Below, piece by piece: positions 38,101 to 48,710 of a DNA stretch of 64,000 nt. The stretch spans positions 62,001 through 126,000 of the forward strand of contig NRSV01000008.1 in NCBI GenBank assembly GCA_002286855.1, read 5' to 3'. The notes beneath the pieces are model-generated. The model had not been told where the DNA came from. It did not search any database and saw only the letters and a list, made by a program, of their open reading frames with translations. The translations under genes were made by a program, and so were the position numbers. This stretch comes from Bipolaris cookei (Eukaryota; Ascomycota; Dothideomycetes; Pleosporales; Pleosporaceae). The first letter of the stretch is position 1; every line of letters begins with the position of its first letter.

Positions 38101-38542
38101 CATCTATTACACTCGTCGGTGTCGTCTTAGTCGTGAGCGTAGTCGCCTTGGTCGCCGGCTTCTTCCATGGCCTTGGCTGGGATGACATGTAACATCTACC
38201 CATCTAGTATCTATCTACACACATCAACCACACATCACATCCACCTCCGTAGCCCCAGCCTACCAACCCCATGCCTGCAAAAATCCCCGGTGACTACTGC
38301 CGCCCCATGGTACAACAGCGTAATCACCTGGGTACCACGATACGTCCTTGGGCGCCAAAGACGACGGGTCCGCAATTTGGGCGGGTGTGCGCCATCACGA
38401 AGCCTCGGTGAAAATTAGACCCTCACTTGCACACCTTCACCAGCTTGCGTTTCGTCCCCCCCCCTCCAAGCCTTTGATCTTCGCGCCCCTCCTTTTGGGC
38501 CTCCGACTATTTTCGGATCCCTCCGCTCCGAGAGCTGCCATC
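35166..38542. other. Gene-poor 3.4-kb divergent intergenic region
   Basis: No gene is supported between the leftward zinc-finger gene and the rightward YVH1 gene. Open frames here overlap on both strands and are low in complexity. The region contains a G-rich tract near 36255-36275, a GCTGG-rich stretch near 36545-36605, and a 12-bp tandem repeat near 37.0 kb. Confidence 0.45.
37009..37056. repeat. 12-bp tandem repeat, four copies
   Basis: The unit gcatctatgtac (last base variable) is repeated four times in direct tandem, within a longer TATG/CATC-rich stretch. Confidence 0.9.
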
Positions 38543-40102
38543 ATGGCCCTCATCGACAGAGTCCCCGGAAACCTCAATCTGTACATTGGCGGGTACGTAA
38601 TGTTCACGACCGCCGTGATTTCGAATCACCCCCCTCTCTGCAAGGCCATGCTGCATCGTCGTCGTTGTCGTCTTCGTTCGTCGTCGCCGCTGCCGCTGCC
38701 TTGCCGGTCTACTGTCCAACTGTCTGACCACTGAGGTAGCATCTTTACGCTGCGGCGGCGTGAGGCCCTTGAGCAGGCAAACATCACCCACGTCCTGTCC
38801 GTCTTGCGCACGCCCCTCGACGACGCCCTGTTTGCCCCCTTCAAGCACATGGTGGTCGAGGTCGACGATGTCGACGACGAGAACCTCCTCCAACACTTCC
38901 CGGCCACGAATCGCTTCATTCGCGACGGCCTCGACGCAGGTGGCGGCGTCCTAGTGCACTGGTAAGTCAACACCCTTGCTGAGCTGAAGCCTCGTGCGCC
39001 CACACGACCCTGGATCGCCGCCCCCGACTGCCTTGCTTGGCAATTTTGCCATCTTCACCACACCCGCCGGCTCCAGTGCCCTGTCGCTGGGAGCAATGCA
39101 GCACAGTGCAGGTGCAGTTATTTCCCCCCCACCCACCCGCGTCGTGTCCTGCATCCTTTGACTGCAAAGCCCGCCTTTTCTTTTCCTCTTTGCAACTGCC
39201 TGCATTGCCCTTTCGGCCATTCTTTCCCCAATTCCACACCGCTTCCCTGCCACCCGTTCGATTCCACTCCTGTCACTCGTAGCAATATGCCAACCACTCC
39301 TTCTTCCTTAGTGCCATGGGCAAGTCACGATCGGCTACCATTGTCATCGCATATTTGATGCAGCAGCACAACATCAGCCCTTCCGAAGCCTTGTCCCACG
39401 TTCGGCAAGCCCGGTCCATCTGCGAGCCCAACCCGGGTTTCATGGACCAGCTCAACCTCTACGCTCAAATGCACACACCATCCGACATCGAGAGCACTCC
39501 AGCCTACCAACGATGGGTCTACCAGCGCGAAATTGAGTTGAGCCGCGCGTGTGGCCAAGCGCCAGACGCCGACAAGATCCGCTTTGAAGATGAACATGTT
39601 GCTGATGAGGCTGCCGCCTTTGAATTAAGGTGTCGCAAATGCAGGTAAGTGGGGCCGTACGATAAGGCTTTAATGCCACCCTATATTCTCTTACCGCTAC
39701 CGCTCTCTTGCCCAGCGCTTACCTTGTTTTAGGCGCGCGTTGGCAACCTCGCAATATCTACTATCACATGGATCCTCTTCCACTGCAAAATACCACGAGG
39801 CCGAGGTCCCTACTTCGGCCAAATGTGCTCATTACTTCCTCGATCCCTTGTCATGGATGCGACCTGAGCTCGAACAAGGCAAGTTAGACGGTCGTTTGGA
39901 GTGCCCAAAGTGCCACACCAATGTAGGCAAGTATGCCTGGCAGGGTATGCAATGCAGCTGTGGAGACTGGGTCGTCCCCGGTATCAGTCTTGCAAAGGGC
40001 CGGATCGATGAAGCAAGAAAAGCAACCTTTGGCATACGTCGGCCTCCGGGTGCTTCAGGCCCACCGGCAGCAGGCGATTCTCATCCCAAACAAACCCTTT
40101 GA
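38543..40102 (+). CDS. YVH1: Dual-specificity phosphatase Yvh1 with zinc-binding C-terminus
   Basis: Yvh1 releases Mrt4 from pre-60S ribosomes so that the P-stalk can form; this needs the zinc domain and not the phosphatase activity (known in yeast). Four exons, 38543-38592, 38740-38961, 39312-39644 and 39733-40102, give 324 residues. The phosphatase domain starts at NLYIGGIFTLRRREAL; the active-site loop is HCAMGKSRS with Cys91 and Arg97. The 350-nt second intron falls inside the catalytic Cys codon (TG|T). The C-terminal zinc domain shows CRKC at the exon 3/4 junction, CAHYFLDPLSWM, LECPKC and CSCGDW, the full set of ligands. The gene converges with the Tcp11 gene 1.36 kb away. Confidence 0.95.
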
Positions 40103-41460
40103 TACTACCCACTCGGTTGATCGGGGAATGCTGCTATGCACGTGGCATCCTCGTTCACTGCCCGTGGTACAGGTGAACAAGACGACGCACATCCCCAACC
40201 TGCTTAGTGAAACCTATCGCTTCGGTACTAGTTCTCGCCTTGCCATCCCCCGCTACAAAGAAACAACGCACAGACATAACTCGTCCATGACTGGAGGAAA
40301 AATGAAATAAGAAAAACGCCGATTGCTGCACATCAACCTATTACTAACAGACATCCAACAAAACGGACAATTTCTACTTCTTTCAGATGTGGCATGATCT
40401 TCACAAAAACCAATGAATACTCTATGATATGACGATGTCGATCTACCATATCTCTATACAACAGATATAAGAAAAAAACATATACAAATTCACTCGCTCA
40501 AAAAAAGAAAAGAAAAGAAAGAAGTACATCTCTTTCCATTGATAGTGTTATTCGATTACTGCACTGATTCATAATGTCCCGAGCCCTGTGAACCCCTGAG
40601 CACATTAAATCTCGATGTATGCATTGTCTGATCTATACACGGGTCTTTCCACGAGAAAGAAACGGCAACAAGTGGGCTATCATGACTGGTGCTGAGATAA
40701 AACCATGTGCACCATGAATCGACGAGTCGATGCCCACACATACACAGTAATCGTACTTGGCCAACTGATCCAACTAACTGTCAATACATGAGTGTTCTAT
40801 TACTCTCTTCTCATACAATCTAAACAAGAAAGACGGTTTGACTTGAACTTACTCTCATTTACGTCACCTACCTTGCGCTGTGCCACTGTCTTGATATTAC
40901 AACACATGTTTCAAAACCATCATCATCATCATCACACAGCTGGAATCAAGTGACAGGAGAAGAAAAGCAAGAACAAACGCAAATCTACGCAAGCAGAAGA
41001 GATGAAAGATTTGGTATACGTATAAACATGGCTCCGCTTCCGCTCCAAACAGCAAAAATACCAAGAAAACAAAGATACAAACAAAAGCATCCAGTGTCCC
41101 GACCTTGGTATATTACTCATGAGTGAAAGAAATCAAAAAAAAAGAAAGAGTCATGGTCTAGACTTGATGAAAGCCAGGGTAAGAATGAAGAGAAGGATGG
41201 AGAGAGAGAGAGAGAGATAGGAAGAAAGAAAAGGAAAAACACCTGCAGCGCCTCGCAAGTGAACAACGACAAAAAGTGGCATGAGCAAGAGAACAGCATA
41301 GAACCCCCATCCATCCCGAGAGCGAAAGAAAAACGAATACCCCTTGCAACACTCAGGAGACAGAAGGAGAGAAAAGACGAAACGCCAAATCCCCACATTA
41401 TCTCATTAATCCCCTTCCACCTTTCCAAAAAAACAATCCCTCAGTCTCATATCTCACGTC
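40103..41460. other. Convergent 3' region between YVH1 and Tcp11-like gene
   Basis: No gene is supported. The region is A-rich on the + strand and includes a GA microsatellite at about 41201-41217. It should hold the two 3' ends. Confidence 0.5.
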
Positions 41461-44409
41461 TCACACCGAAGATGAAGAAGACGAAGACGCAGCACCCGAA
41501 CTCTCCATGCTCTGTGAACGCACAAGTTCCTCACTCCCTTCAACCCCCAACCTCTCCATCTCCTCTGCAATCTCCTCATACCACTTGCCATGGCACTTGC
41601 GATCGACCTCGCCCACTTTCCCCAGCTGCTCGCAAATATCCGCAACTTGAGACACAAACTCTGGTAGGCCCGTAGTAGCAAGGCCCTCGGTCGCCGTGCT
41701 CGCAGCTCTGACTCGCTCGCCCGAACTACTGGCGCTGACGCGGTTGAAAATGTGCGTCTTAAGGCGTTGGAAAAGGACCTTTAGCACGGGGTCGGAAAGT
41801 TTGCCGGCCTCGGCCTGAGTGAGGAGCCTTGTGATGGTCGACGAGAGCTGCGAGCGTGTCGAGGGGGGCATGTTGCGCGATGACTCGAGGAGAGACGAAA
41901 TTTTGGCCGGCGTCGAAGGGTCAGACATGTAACCGTTTTCCTTGAGCACCAGCCACATCTTGTTGGCTTCGGATTTCCACTGCGACCTCACATCCCGCTT
42001 AAGTAGATTCTTAGCTGTAAGGAGGATTCCTCCGATAGTCGTGATGCGAAGCGCGTCCTCGCGGATCCGGGCAATACGGGCTCGGTCCAGTTCGAGTGTC
42101 TCTGGTAACTCAGACTCCCGAAGAGGTGGGGTTGCAATTGCCAGATCGACCAAACCACGGGCATATATTTTGTGCGCAGTGGGTCGATTGAGAGGATTGG
42201 CCTGGCTCCACGGGTCACGGCGATCAGCTTCGGTGTGCATGTTAACTGCTGCACTGCGCCACCAGCGGCGTGTACGGTCAAGAGTGATCTTGTTTTCTTC
42301 CAGATCCTGCGTGAACATGCGTTGTTCGTAGCCAACAGCCTCCTTGATCAGTGTAGGGGCGGCATTCATCAACAGGAAGTTGGAATAGTCTAGTGAGAGC
42401 AGGTCGATGATGTGAAGGATCTTGAACAGCTTTTCAATCATGCTCGACAGGTCTCCCTCCTCCTTTAGTTCTTCAGCAAGCGCTTGAACCTCAGTGTCTC
42501 GGAACGGTGCACAAAGCTTGGGCAGGATGCTGGCAATAAAGTTGAAGAATTTGCCATATGAGAAGACACCTTGGCTGCATTGCCGGTTGATATGCTCTGG
42601 ATCAAAGGTCTCAGAAATGAGGGTGTGCATAGAGTTGCCAGGCTTCAGCAGCCGTAACAGCTTGCCACGTATGTTCTCCGCCATAGCAGTGGTCCAGTTT
42701 GCACTATCGCCCTCCTCAAATCCTCGTCGCATCGCGTCACACAGCTCACGATTGAGAGCATCGCGCAGGTCGGCAGTCGGTGAAGGATCGATGCGGTACT
42801 CCTTGTCGATTGACAACTCGTGAACTAGTATGCGGTTGTCGGGTACCACTGTAAAGACCTTGGATAGCGATTGGGCTTGGTGGTCCTGCGTAGTGGGGTC
42901 TTCAGGCTTAGCCTGCCCAGAAGCAGCCAATTCAGAAGCAGCCTCCGCCTGTTTGGCAGCGCTTTCGGCTGATAGTGGAGAGTCTGGTGTGGACTCGCTG
43001 GCCACACGAGGTCGAACCGTATCACCTGCGGGCCTCTTCTTTGGCTTCGACCTTCGGCTTTCGCGTATAGCCTTCCTGATCAGCATTAGGGCTTTGTCGG
43101 GGCCAGCCAGCTTCTTGATCCTACTAAGCAGTATAGCTTGGTTGTCCCGAATGCCGTTTCTATACTCATTGGCGACTTCATCGACTGTCGCATCCTTGAC
43201 GCTTTGCCATATCTCGTCCAGGCTAACAAACGAGGCAACCATGGTCTCAACAAGCGCCGACGAATCACGAGATTTCCAGTCGTTGAAGGCAGTAACGAAT
43301 GCACTGTGGGCTAGCAAAACAGTTTCTGTGCATGTGGGCGATGGAGTGTAGGCATTGAGCTTTGTCAACTTAGCCAAAGCGGACTCAAAGCTGATGACGA
43401 GGTCCTTGGCTTTGGTAATCAGATCCTGCTCCTGGTCGCCGTCTCGGCTGAAGACATGGGTAGGGTGTCCCAGGATAAGATACGAGGAGAGGAAGGTCCT
43501 AACAGCGGCGCTACGAGGGGCTGGGTCTGCATCTGGGAGTAGCACAAACAAGGTCATGATCCTGTCAGTCGTCTTCAACAGCTTCTCATCTGCGAGCATG
43601 CCTGTGATGACGTCGAAACTAGTCTCCTGAACCATTTCAATCGACAGACCAAGTTTCAGCCATTCCCTGACAATGTCACGCCTAACCTTGCTTCTCCAGG
43701 CTGCTTGGATTCTTTTGGCCGCATCTTCGGTGGATAAAACGGGACGTTGGGTGCGTGGTTTGAGGCTAGCTGGAGGTGAACTGGCAGTTCTCGGTCGTCG
43801 GGGGTTGCGTTTGTATTCCAATCTTCTCTTTTCAGCCTCTGCCAATTTCTCCTCCATTTCCATGCGATATCTGCGCTCCTCAGCGGCCTTGCGCTCTTTC
43901 ATGTCTTCAGCGATCTTCTTGGCTCTTCTAACTTCTTCGGCACAGGAGGCAGCAACTTGGGCGAGGTGCTTCTCGCGGGCCTGTTTTGCTGCGAGGGCTC
44001 GCTCTTCACTGTTTGAGCCACGAGGGGCTGCCTTGGCCAGGGCAGCACGCAGCCTGACCTGCTCAGCATGTGCTGCCCGATCTGCCAATCTTGCCTTGCG
44101 GTCTTCAAGTATGGAAGCGCGGCGAAGGTGCTGGGCTACCTGGTGGCTTTGGCAGCTGTTGCGAAACGATCGATTCGATGTGTGTGAGTGTGTCGAGGAT
44201 ATCGAGTTGCGGCGCGATGATGTTGCAGACGACTTGCGGCGGTTCGCTGAATGCCGATAGAAGCGTGCCGCAATGCGCGGTGGTGGAGCGAACGACTCGG
44301 CGTTGTCAGCGTCGGATGAGAGTATCATGTCGGGCTCTTCTGGAATATCGTCGCTGTTACCCCGCAGCTCAGAGCTGACCAGCTCCAACTCGGAGTCGGT
44401 GAGAGTCAT
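41461..44409 (-). CDS. Tcp11-domain protein (Sok1-like) with IQ motif
   Basis: Single-exon gene of 982 residues. Yeast Sok1 acts in cAMP/PKA-related signalling and mammalian TCP11 in sperm; the fungal role is not defined here. The N-terminal 100 residues are Ser/Arg-rich. A coiled-coil rich in Ala, Glu, Arg and Lys spans about 95-205. An IQ-type calmodulin-binding motif, AAKRIQAAWRSKVRRD, lies at about 230-245. The Tcp11 domain covers the C-terminal half: RGKLLRLLKPGNSMH, FNFIASILPKLCAPFRD, LDYSNFLLMNAAPTLI, YEQRMFTQDL and, near the end, LFQRLKTHIFNRV. The C-terminus is a Ser run. The open frame continues 75 nt upstream without ATG, so the ATG at 44409 is used. Confidence 0.9.
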   Translation of the reverse strand: MTLTDSELELVSSELRGNSDDIPEEPDMILSSDADNAESFAPPPRIAARFYRHSANRRKSSATSSRRNSISSTHSHTSNRSFRNSCQSHQVAQHLRRASILEDRKARLADRAAHAEQVRLRAALAKAAPRGSNSEERALAAKQAREKHLAQVAASCAEEVRRAKKIAEDMKERKAAEERRYRMEMEEKLAEAEKRRLEYKRNPRRPRTASSPPASLKPRTQRPVLSTEDAAKRIQAAWRSKVRRDIVREWLKLGLSIEMVQETSFDVITGMLADEKLLKTTDRIMTLFVLLPDADPAPRSAAVRTFLSSYLILGHPTHVFSRDGDQEQDLITKAKDLVISFESALAKLTKLNAYTPSPTCTETVLLAHSAFVTAFNDWKSRDSSALVETMVASFVSLDEIWQSVKDATVDEVANEYRNGIRDNQAILLSRIKKLAGPDKALMLIRKAIRESRRSKPKKRPAGDTVRPRVASESTPDSPLSAESAAKQAEAASELAASGQAKPEDPTTQDHQAQSLSKVFTVVPDNRILVHELSIDKEYRIDPSPTADLRDALNRELCDAMRRGFEEGDSANWTTAMAENIRGKLLRLLKPGNSMHTLISETFDPEHINRQCSQGVFSYGKFFNFIASILPKLCAPFRDTEVQALAEELKEEGDLSSMIEKLFKILHIIDLLSLDYSNFLLMNAAPTLIKEAVGYEQRMFTQDLEENKITLDRTRRWWRSAAVNMHTEADRRDPWSQANPLNRPTAHKIYARGLVDLAIATPPLRESELPETLELDRARIARIREDALRITTIGGILLTAKNLLKRDVRSQWKSEANKMWLVLKENGYMSDPSTPAKISSLLESSRNMPPSTRSQLSSTITRLLTQAEAGKLSDPVLKVLFQRLKTHIFNRVSASSSGERVRAASTATEGLATTGLPEFVSQVADICEQLGKVGEVDRKCHGKWYEEIAEEMERLGVEGSEELVRSQSMESSGAASSSSSSSV

Positions 44410-45595
44410 TATGTAGGATGATGATGAGGGCGCTGTCTGGCACCAGAAGTCGCGCGAGTGTATCGAGTCCGGAGTGGGAGCCACCAGTCGTGGTGTTTAC
44501 AAAGAGGTGAAACGAAGCACGGGCTCAGTAGTGGTGCTCAGTGCAGCAAGCCACAACTAGTAGGCAATACAAGTAATAGCAAGTCCCTTGGCGCGAGACT
44601 TGGATATGGGGGTGAGAATGAAGGGGGCTGTTATCCGTGGAGGTGTGGTCAGCGCGCAAGATAGATGAACAACTGCGGCGGGCGTATGTAAGTATGTGCT
44701 CAGGGTGCCTACAAAACGGCTACGGAACGTGGCCACAGGCGCGCCGCGTATATACACTGCCTTCAAGGTAGCGGAGAAGATGGGCGCGACAGTACTCGTC
44801 GCAGAGAGAAGAAGGCAGACGCGGTGGCTGGGGAGGGGTCCATGGAATTGTGCTTGCCTGACAGCAGATGACGAAACCTGGATGCACAGTAAAGCCGCGT
44901 GCTGCCCGGTGCCAAGGCTTTTATTACGGCAGCTAGGAAGTTCATAGAAGATGATCGACACATGCCCACGCCCAAGAAACCTCCACTCTCAGCCCTACCC
45001 CTACCCATCTGGCACCTTACTCGCCGCCAGAACTTTCAACTCTCCCATCCACACTGCATCATGTGCGATGTTCCAACGGCTATGTAGTACGATTGCTCGA
45101 CGATGCACTAACCCCCATCCGTACCAATACCAACCGCTCTCGACTGCCTCTTGTCATGTACATCGAAGATCTTCATCTCTGCCCGGTTTCAGATTGTTGA
45201 CGTCTGATGGTCCAGACTCGTTGGCTATACGATGCATCTTCATTCTCGTATCCTTCGCTAAGAAATGCACTGAGGAAGAAGGCGCTGACCCAGAAGGACA
45301 ATCTTGTGCTTTATATTAACCAAATTCTATTCTATCAAAAAAGGCATCAGATGACCAGACTACTGACGGCATTAGTTACACAGTATATTTGTGCACCCAC
45401 AGCAGGTGTGGTATGTTTATCTCCTTCTCTTCTTCGACTTTTAGAGACCCTGAAGTCTTGGCTGAATTCCATCCCTCATTCCAGTCTACTCTATATTGCA
45501 TCGTATTCTGTCTGACCAGGCAGCCAAACGCTCACTCGCCTATGCATGCCAATCCGGATACCTTGTCTACCTTTCGGGTCCTTCAAGCGCTCTTC
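44410..45595. other. Intergenic region upstream of the Tcp11-like gene
   Basis: No gene is supported; contains the promoter of the leftward Tcp11-like gene. Confidence 0.4.
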
Positions 45596-45883
45596 CTAAA
45601 TACGGGTCAGCTTTGCGCCTTGTGACTCGGTATGTCCAGTCTTACACGGAAGCTCATACACTTCAACCGTTCTTTTTGAGCGTGACATACGTCGAAGCTG
45701 TAGGACAGCTATGAATACACCTGCCATCGCCACGACCAAGCCCAGTACACCAAAGCTTGTTGTCACACTAAGCGACTCGTTATTTTCATTGTTGATAATT
45801 GCCTCGTTTGCTAAAGACGCCATGGGTGTTTTTGAGGCGTTCATGTACGACGCGGGGGTCACTGTTGACCTTTTCGCATTCAT
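45596..45883 (-). CDS. Possible small single-pass membrane protein, 95 residues
   Basis: Not a recognised family. The frame starts with an ATG and encodes a Ser/Thr/Asn-rich N-terminal half, one strong hydrophobic segment (GVLGLVVAMAGVFIAVLQL, about residues 45-63), a basic RRMSRSKR stop-transfer and a VEVYEL tail. Small ascomycete proteins with such a span followed by a basic stretch and V-E/V-F/Y-E-L tail do occur, which is the only support. No intron is needed. It could also be a chance frame. Confidence 0.4.
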   Translation of the reverse strand: MNAKRSTVTPASYMNASKTPMASLANEAIINNENNESLSVTTSFGVLGLVVAMAGVFIAVLQLRRMSRSKRTVEVYELPCKTGHTESQGAKLTRI

Positions 45884-46769
45884 GGCGCGCGTGGCAGATG
45901 ATGGTTTTGGTAAATCGAGCAGGATGGGGTTCGACTTGTGTCGTAGAGTACGCTTGCGAGAAGAAATTCAAAATTGAATGGAATGGATGTTTATGAGGGA
46001 TCAATCGGGATTTTGCTGAAGGGAAGGAGTTTAGGGTAAGAGACTCAGGATCATTTATGTCCATTACAGAGGCAAGTTGGCTCTGTCCCGTTGGTATTGC
46101 ATCTTTGGAAATACGACCAGGTGCGATGCAATGAGGTATGAGGCCTGTGTTAAAAAGGCGTCTCCTTATGCAAAATATGGACCCACGAGGCGCATTACCT
46201 GTCTATCAGTATGGCATTGACCATAAGTACTTGGTGTGAATTAAGGTGCGATTAGATGCGACGACAAACGAGCGGGTAGAGTTGAGTTCAGGTTTCCCTA
46301 CATAACATGACGCCTGTAGTCGGCGCTGGAAAAGCGCGACAATGTGCGACCAATGAATAGAGCCTAGCTGATTTTTCTAAAGCCATACCGCAGAGGGAGA
46401 TACACAGCCCCGGCCATTTGCAACTGCGATGAAGTACGGCAACCAATAGCAGTTCATGCTGCGAATAGGCCATGTTCACAGCCATGTTGTGGCTTGCATT
46501 AGCTGATAATGACAACGCAACGGGGACTCGCAGCGCTCTTCTCATCGCACTTTGTCGCACCTGGGTAGTTAGTGACTTTCAATAGAGCGGATATTCACAT
46601 ATATATAAAAGACGCGACTCATATCTCGAGTTCCCTCTCTCTCTTACACCAGGTTGATCAGCCTATCGCAGTCAATTTTCTTCGTTCATGAACTTCTTCC
46701 ATCTGTACTCCTTTTCTCGAATTGCTCGCCGCCTCCACCTCGAAGAACATCACGACTTCAATCATCTCC
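45884..46769. other. Intergenic region with possible promoter elements
   Basis: No gene is supported. A TATA-like stretch (atatatataaaag near 46598-46610) followed by a CT-rich stretch (near 46630-46645) precedes the zinc-cluster/ankyrin gene by about 150 bp and could be its former promoter. Confidence 0.35.
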
Positions 46770-48710
46770 ATGAACACCAATGAACCGAATGCCCGCCCAA
46801 CAAATCGCTTGTATCAAGCAGAACGTATTGGCCGTATTCCTGGCAGGATATGCTGTAGATGTAACGTGTTATTTGCCATAGCTTCTGTCCCTGCCTTGTG
46901 CTTGTACTGTAGTCATGGAACATGTGGAGCGTGTCTGATTATTGAGTTTGTGCCTCATGGTCATGATTTGAGTTCTCACGAAAGTATACATGAAGAGCCT
47001 AGCAACTCGTTCGGAGGGATCCAGCTTACTTTCTTAGAGCCGGATCAGGCTCGCGACATGGACGGTCACAATGAGCAAGAGTTGCGAGGACAGATACAAC
47101 TTGAACGGGACCATCAACAGGAAAACCAAGTAGAACCCTGTCGAGAACATCCGAAAAAGCAGCAGTTATTATCTGTTTCAGGAAGAAAGGGACGCAAGCT
47201 GAACATGAAACATTGCAAAAGGTGTCGAGATGACAAAAAGGCTATAAGTGATCGCGGGCATATACAACTGTATTCCTGGGATGCAAGTCTCAGCCCAATG
47301 GCCATGCAAAAGCAACTCGATAGAAATATGCAAAACTCGTACTAATAGCCAGCAATTAGTGTAACATACAGGGTTCAGGAAGATGTAACCGCTGCATCCA
47401 AAAGGGGCTTCTTTGCTCAGAAAGAACCCAAGGGATACGCGCTAGGAAGCTTCCATCTAGGTCTTTACCGCCAACTCATGACGCCATTCCTCCACCAATC
47501 AATTCAGGTCTCCCAGAGATCAGCCTTGACCAGTTGTATGTTCATGTCCCTCGAGGTTTGTAAAATAAGATCATGTATGTTGATGTATTTGCAGTATTCT
47601 TCTCACAAGCTATTACAAAATGATGACCGTGGCTAGAGAAAGGCTCCATAGGCTCGACGACAATATGATCTCGTGCTTTGAAGGGCTTCTTTCGAGCTTA
47701 TATGGACAACAGGCTGAAGATTTTATAAAATTTGTCGACATCATTTTACACGAAGCAATTCCCCCATGCTTGAAAAGATTTTTTGCTGCGGGAGAGTTCT
47801 CGGAATCCCTTTCAACACACTCCTCGTTTGCCAGACTGACCCTCGCTATGCTTTCCGACTCTCTAGATAAGATCTGCCCTTCATGCTCACCAAGCGAATT
47901 CGAAACTATCATGTATGAGCTCAGCGATTCTACGGATATATGCGGAAATTTCGTGCTCCAGCAACACCTACTTGAATCTCCCTTCATCCCTTTTGATACG
48001 TACGAAATGAAAGGAAAGGTCCAGAAATATATCACGTTGTCAAATGAAATACCACAGCAAATTGGAGTGATACTCCGATCTTTGGGGTTACATGAAGCTG
48101 CTGCACAGAGTAGAACAATAGGGCTTTACCATTTTGACTCGTCATATTGGGGGGACTGGATTTACACACAGGAGACCTCGACTGCCTGGGAAGAACACGC
48201 TTACATCGAATTCTTGATAGCAATTTCGCGAGGTGTCACGAGCTTTTGTGTTTTTTTGAACAAGAGGAGTTCTGGGAGGAAATCGAAGTTTGGAATAGTC
48301 AAGACATACTTGGGAGGACACCGCTGCACATATTATGTCAGTTCAAAGAGGGTGACGCGTTGGTTAGACTAATATAGAAGGTATTGCAAGCAGACGCGAA
48401 CTCGGGACTTGCTACGATTTACAAAACTGTTCCGCTGTATCACGCTGCTGTGAGAGGATCTACTAGAATATGCGAAGTGTTGGTAAAACATGGAACCAAA
48501 TTCGACATGGAGGCTGGAGATAAGGTACAAAGGACTGCACTCGACTATGCTGTGATCAGGAAACATCAAGATGTAGTGGATCTGTTGACAGGACACTACA
48601 AGAAGGCTGGGCTGAATATAGAGATGGCAAAAGCAGACATAATTGCAGCAGAAGTGAGGAAAGGAACCTTCAGATCGTGGAGATCGTACACATCACAGAG
48701 AATGTTTTAA
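46770..48710 (+). pseudogene. Broken zinc-cluster / ankyrin-repeat gene
   Basis: The first part (46770-47344) encodes a Cys-rich start (ICCRCN ... CLYCSHGTCGAC), a Gln/Glu-rich stretch and KHCKRCRDDKKA. A second block (about 47354-47535) encodes RCNRCIQKGLLC, so the two together resemble a Zn2Cys6-like cluster split by an intron whose ends could not be fixed. A 59-nt intron at 47536-47594 leads to a third block (47595 onward) with a helical domain. At the six-G run 48149-48154 the frame must change by one base to continue into ankyrin-type sequence (DCLGRTRLHRILD; DILGRTPLHILCQ; VPLYHAAVRGSTRICEVLV; TALDYAVIRKHQDVVDLL). Within that frame a TAG at 48375-48377 interrupts it, in a context where CAG would be expected. 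The last stop is at 48708-48710. Fungal proteins of this layout are common in dothideomycetes; their function is unknown. The run-length change could also be a sequencing error. Confidence 0.75.
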
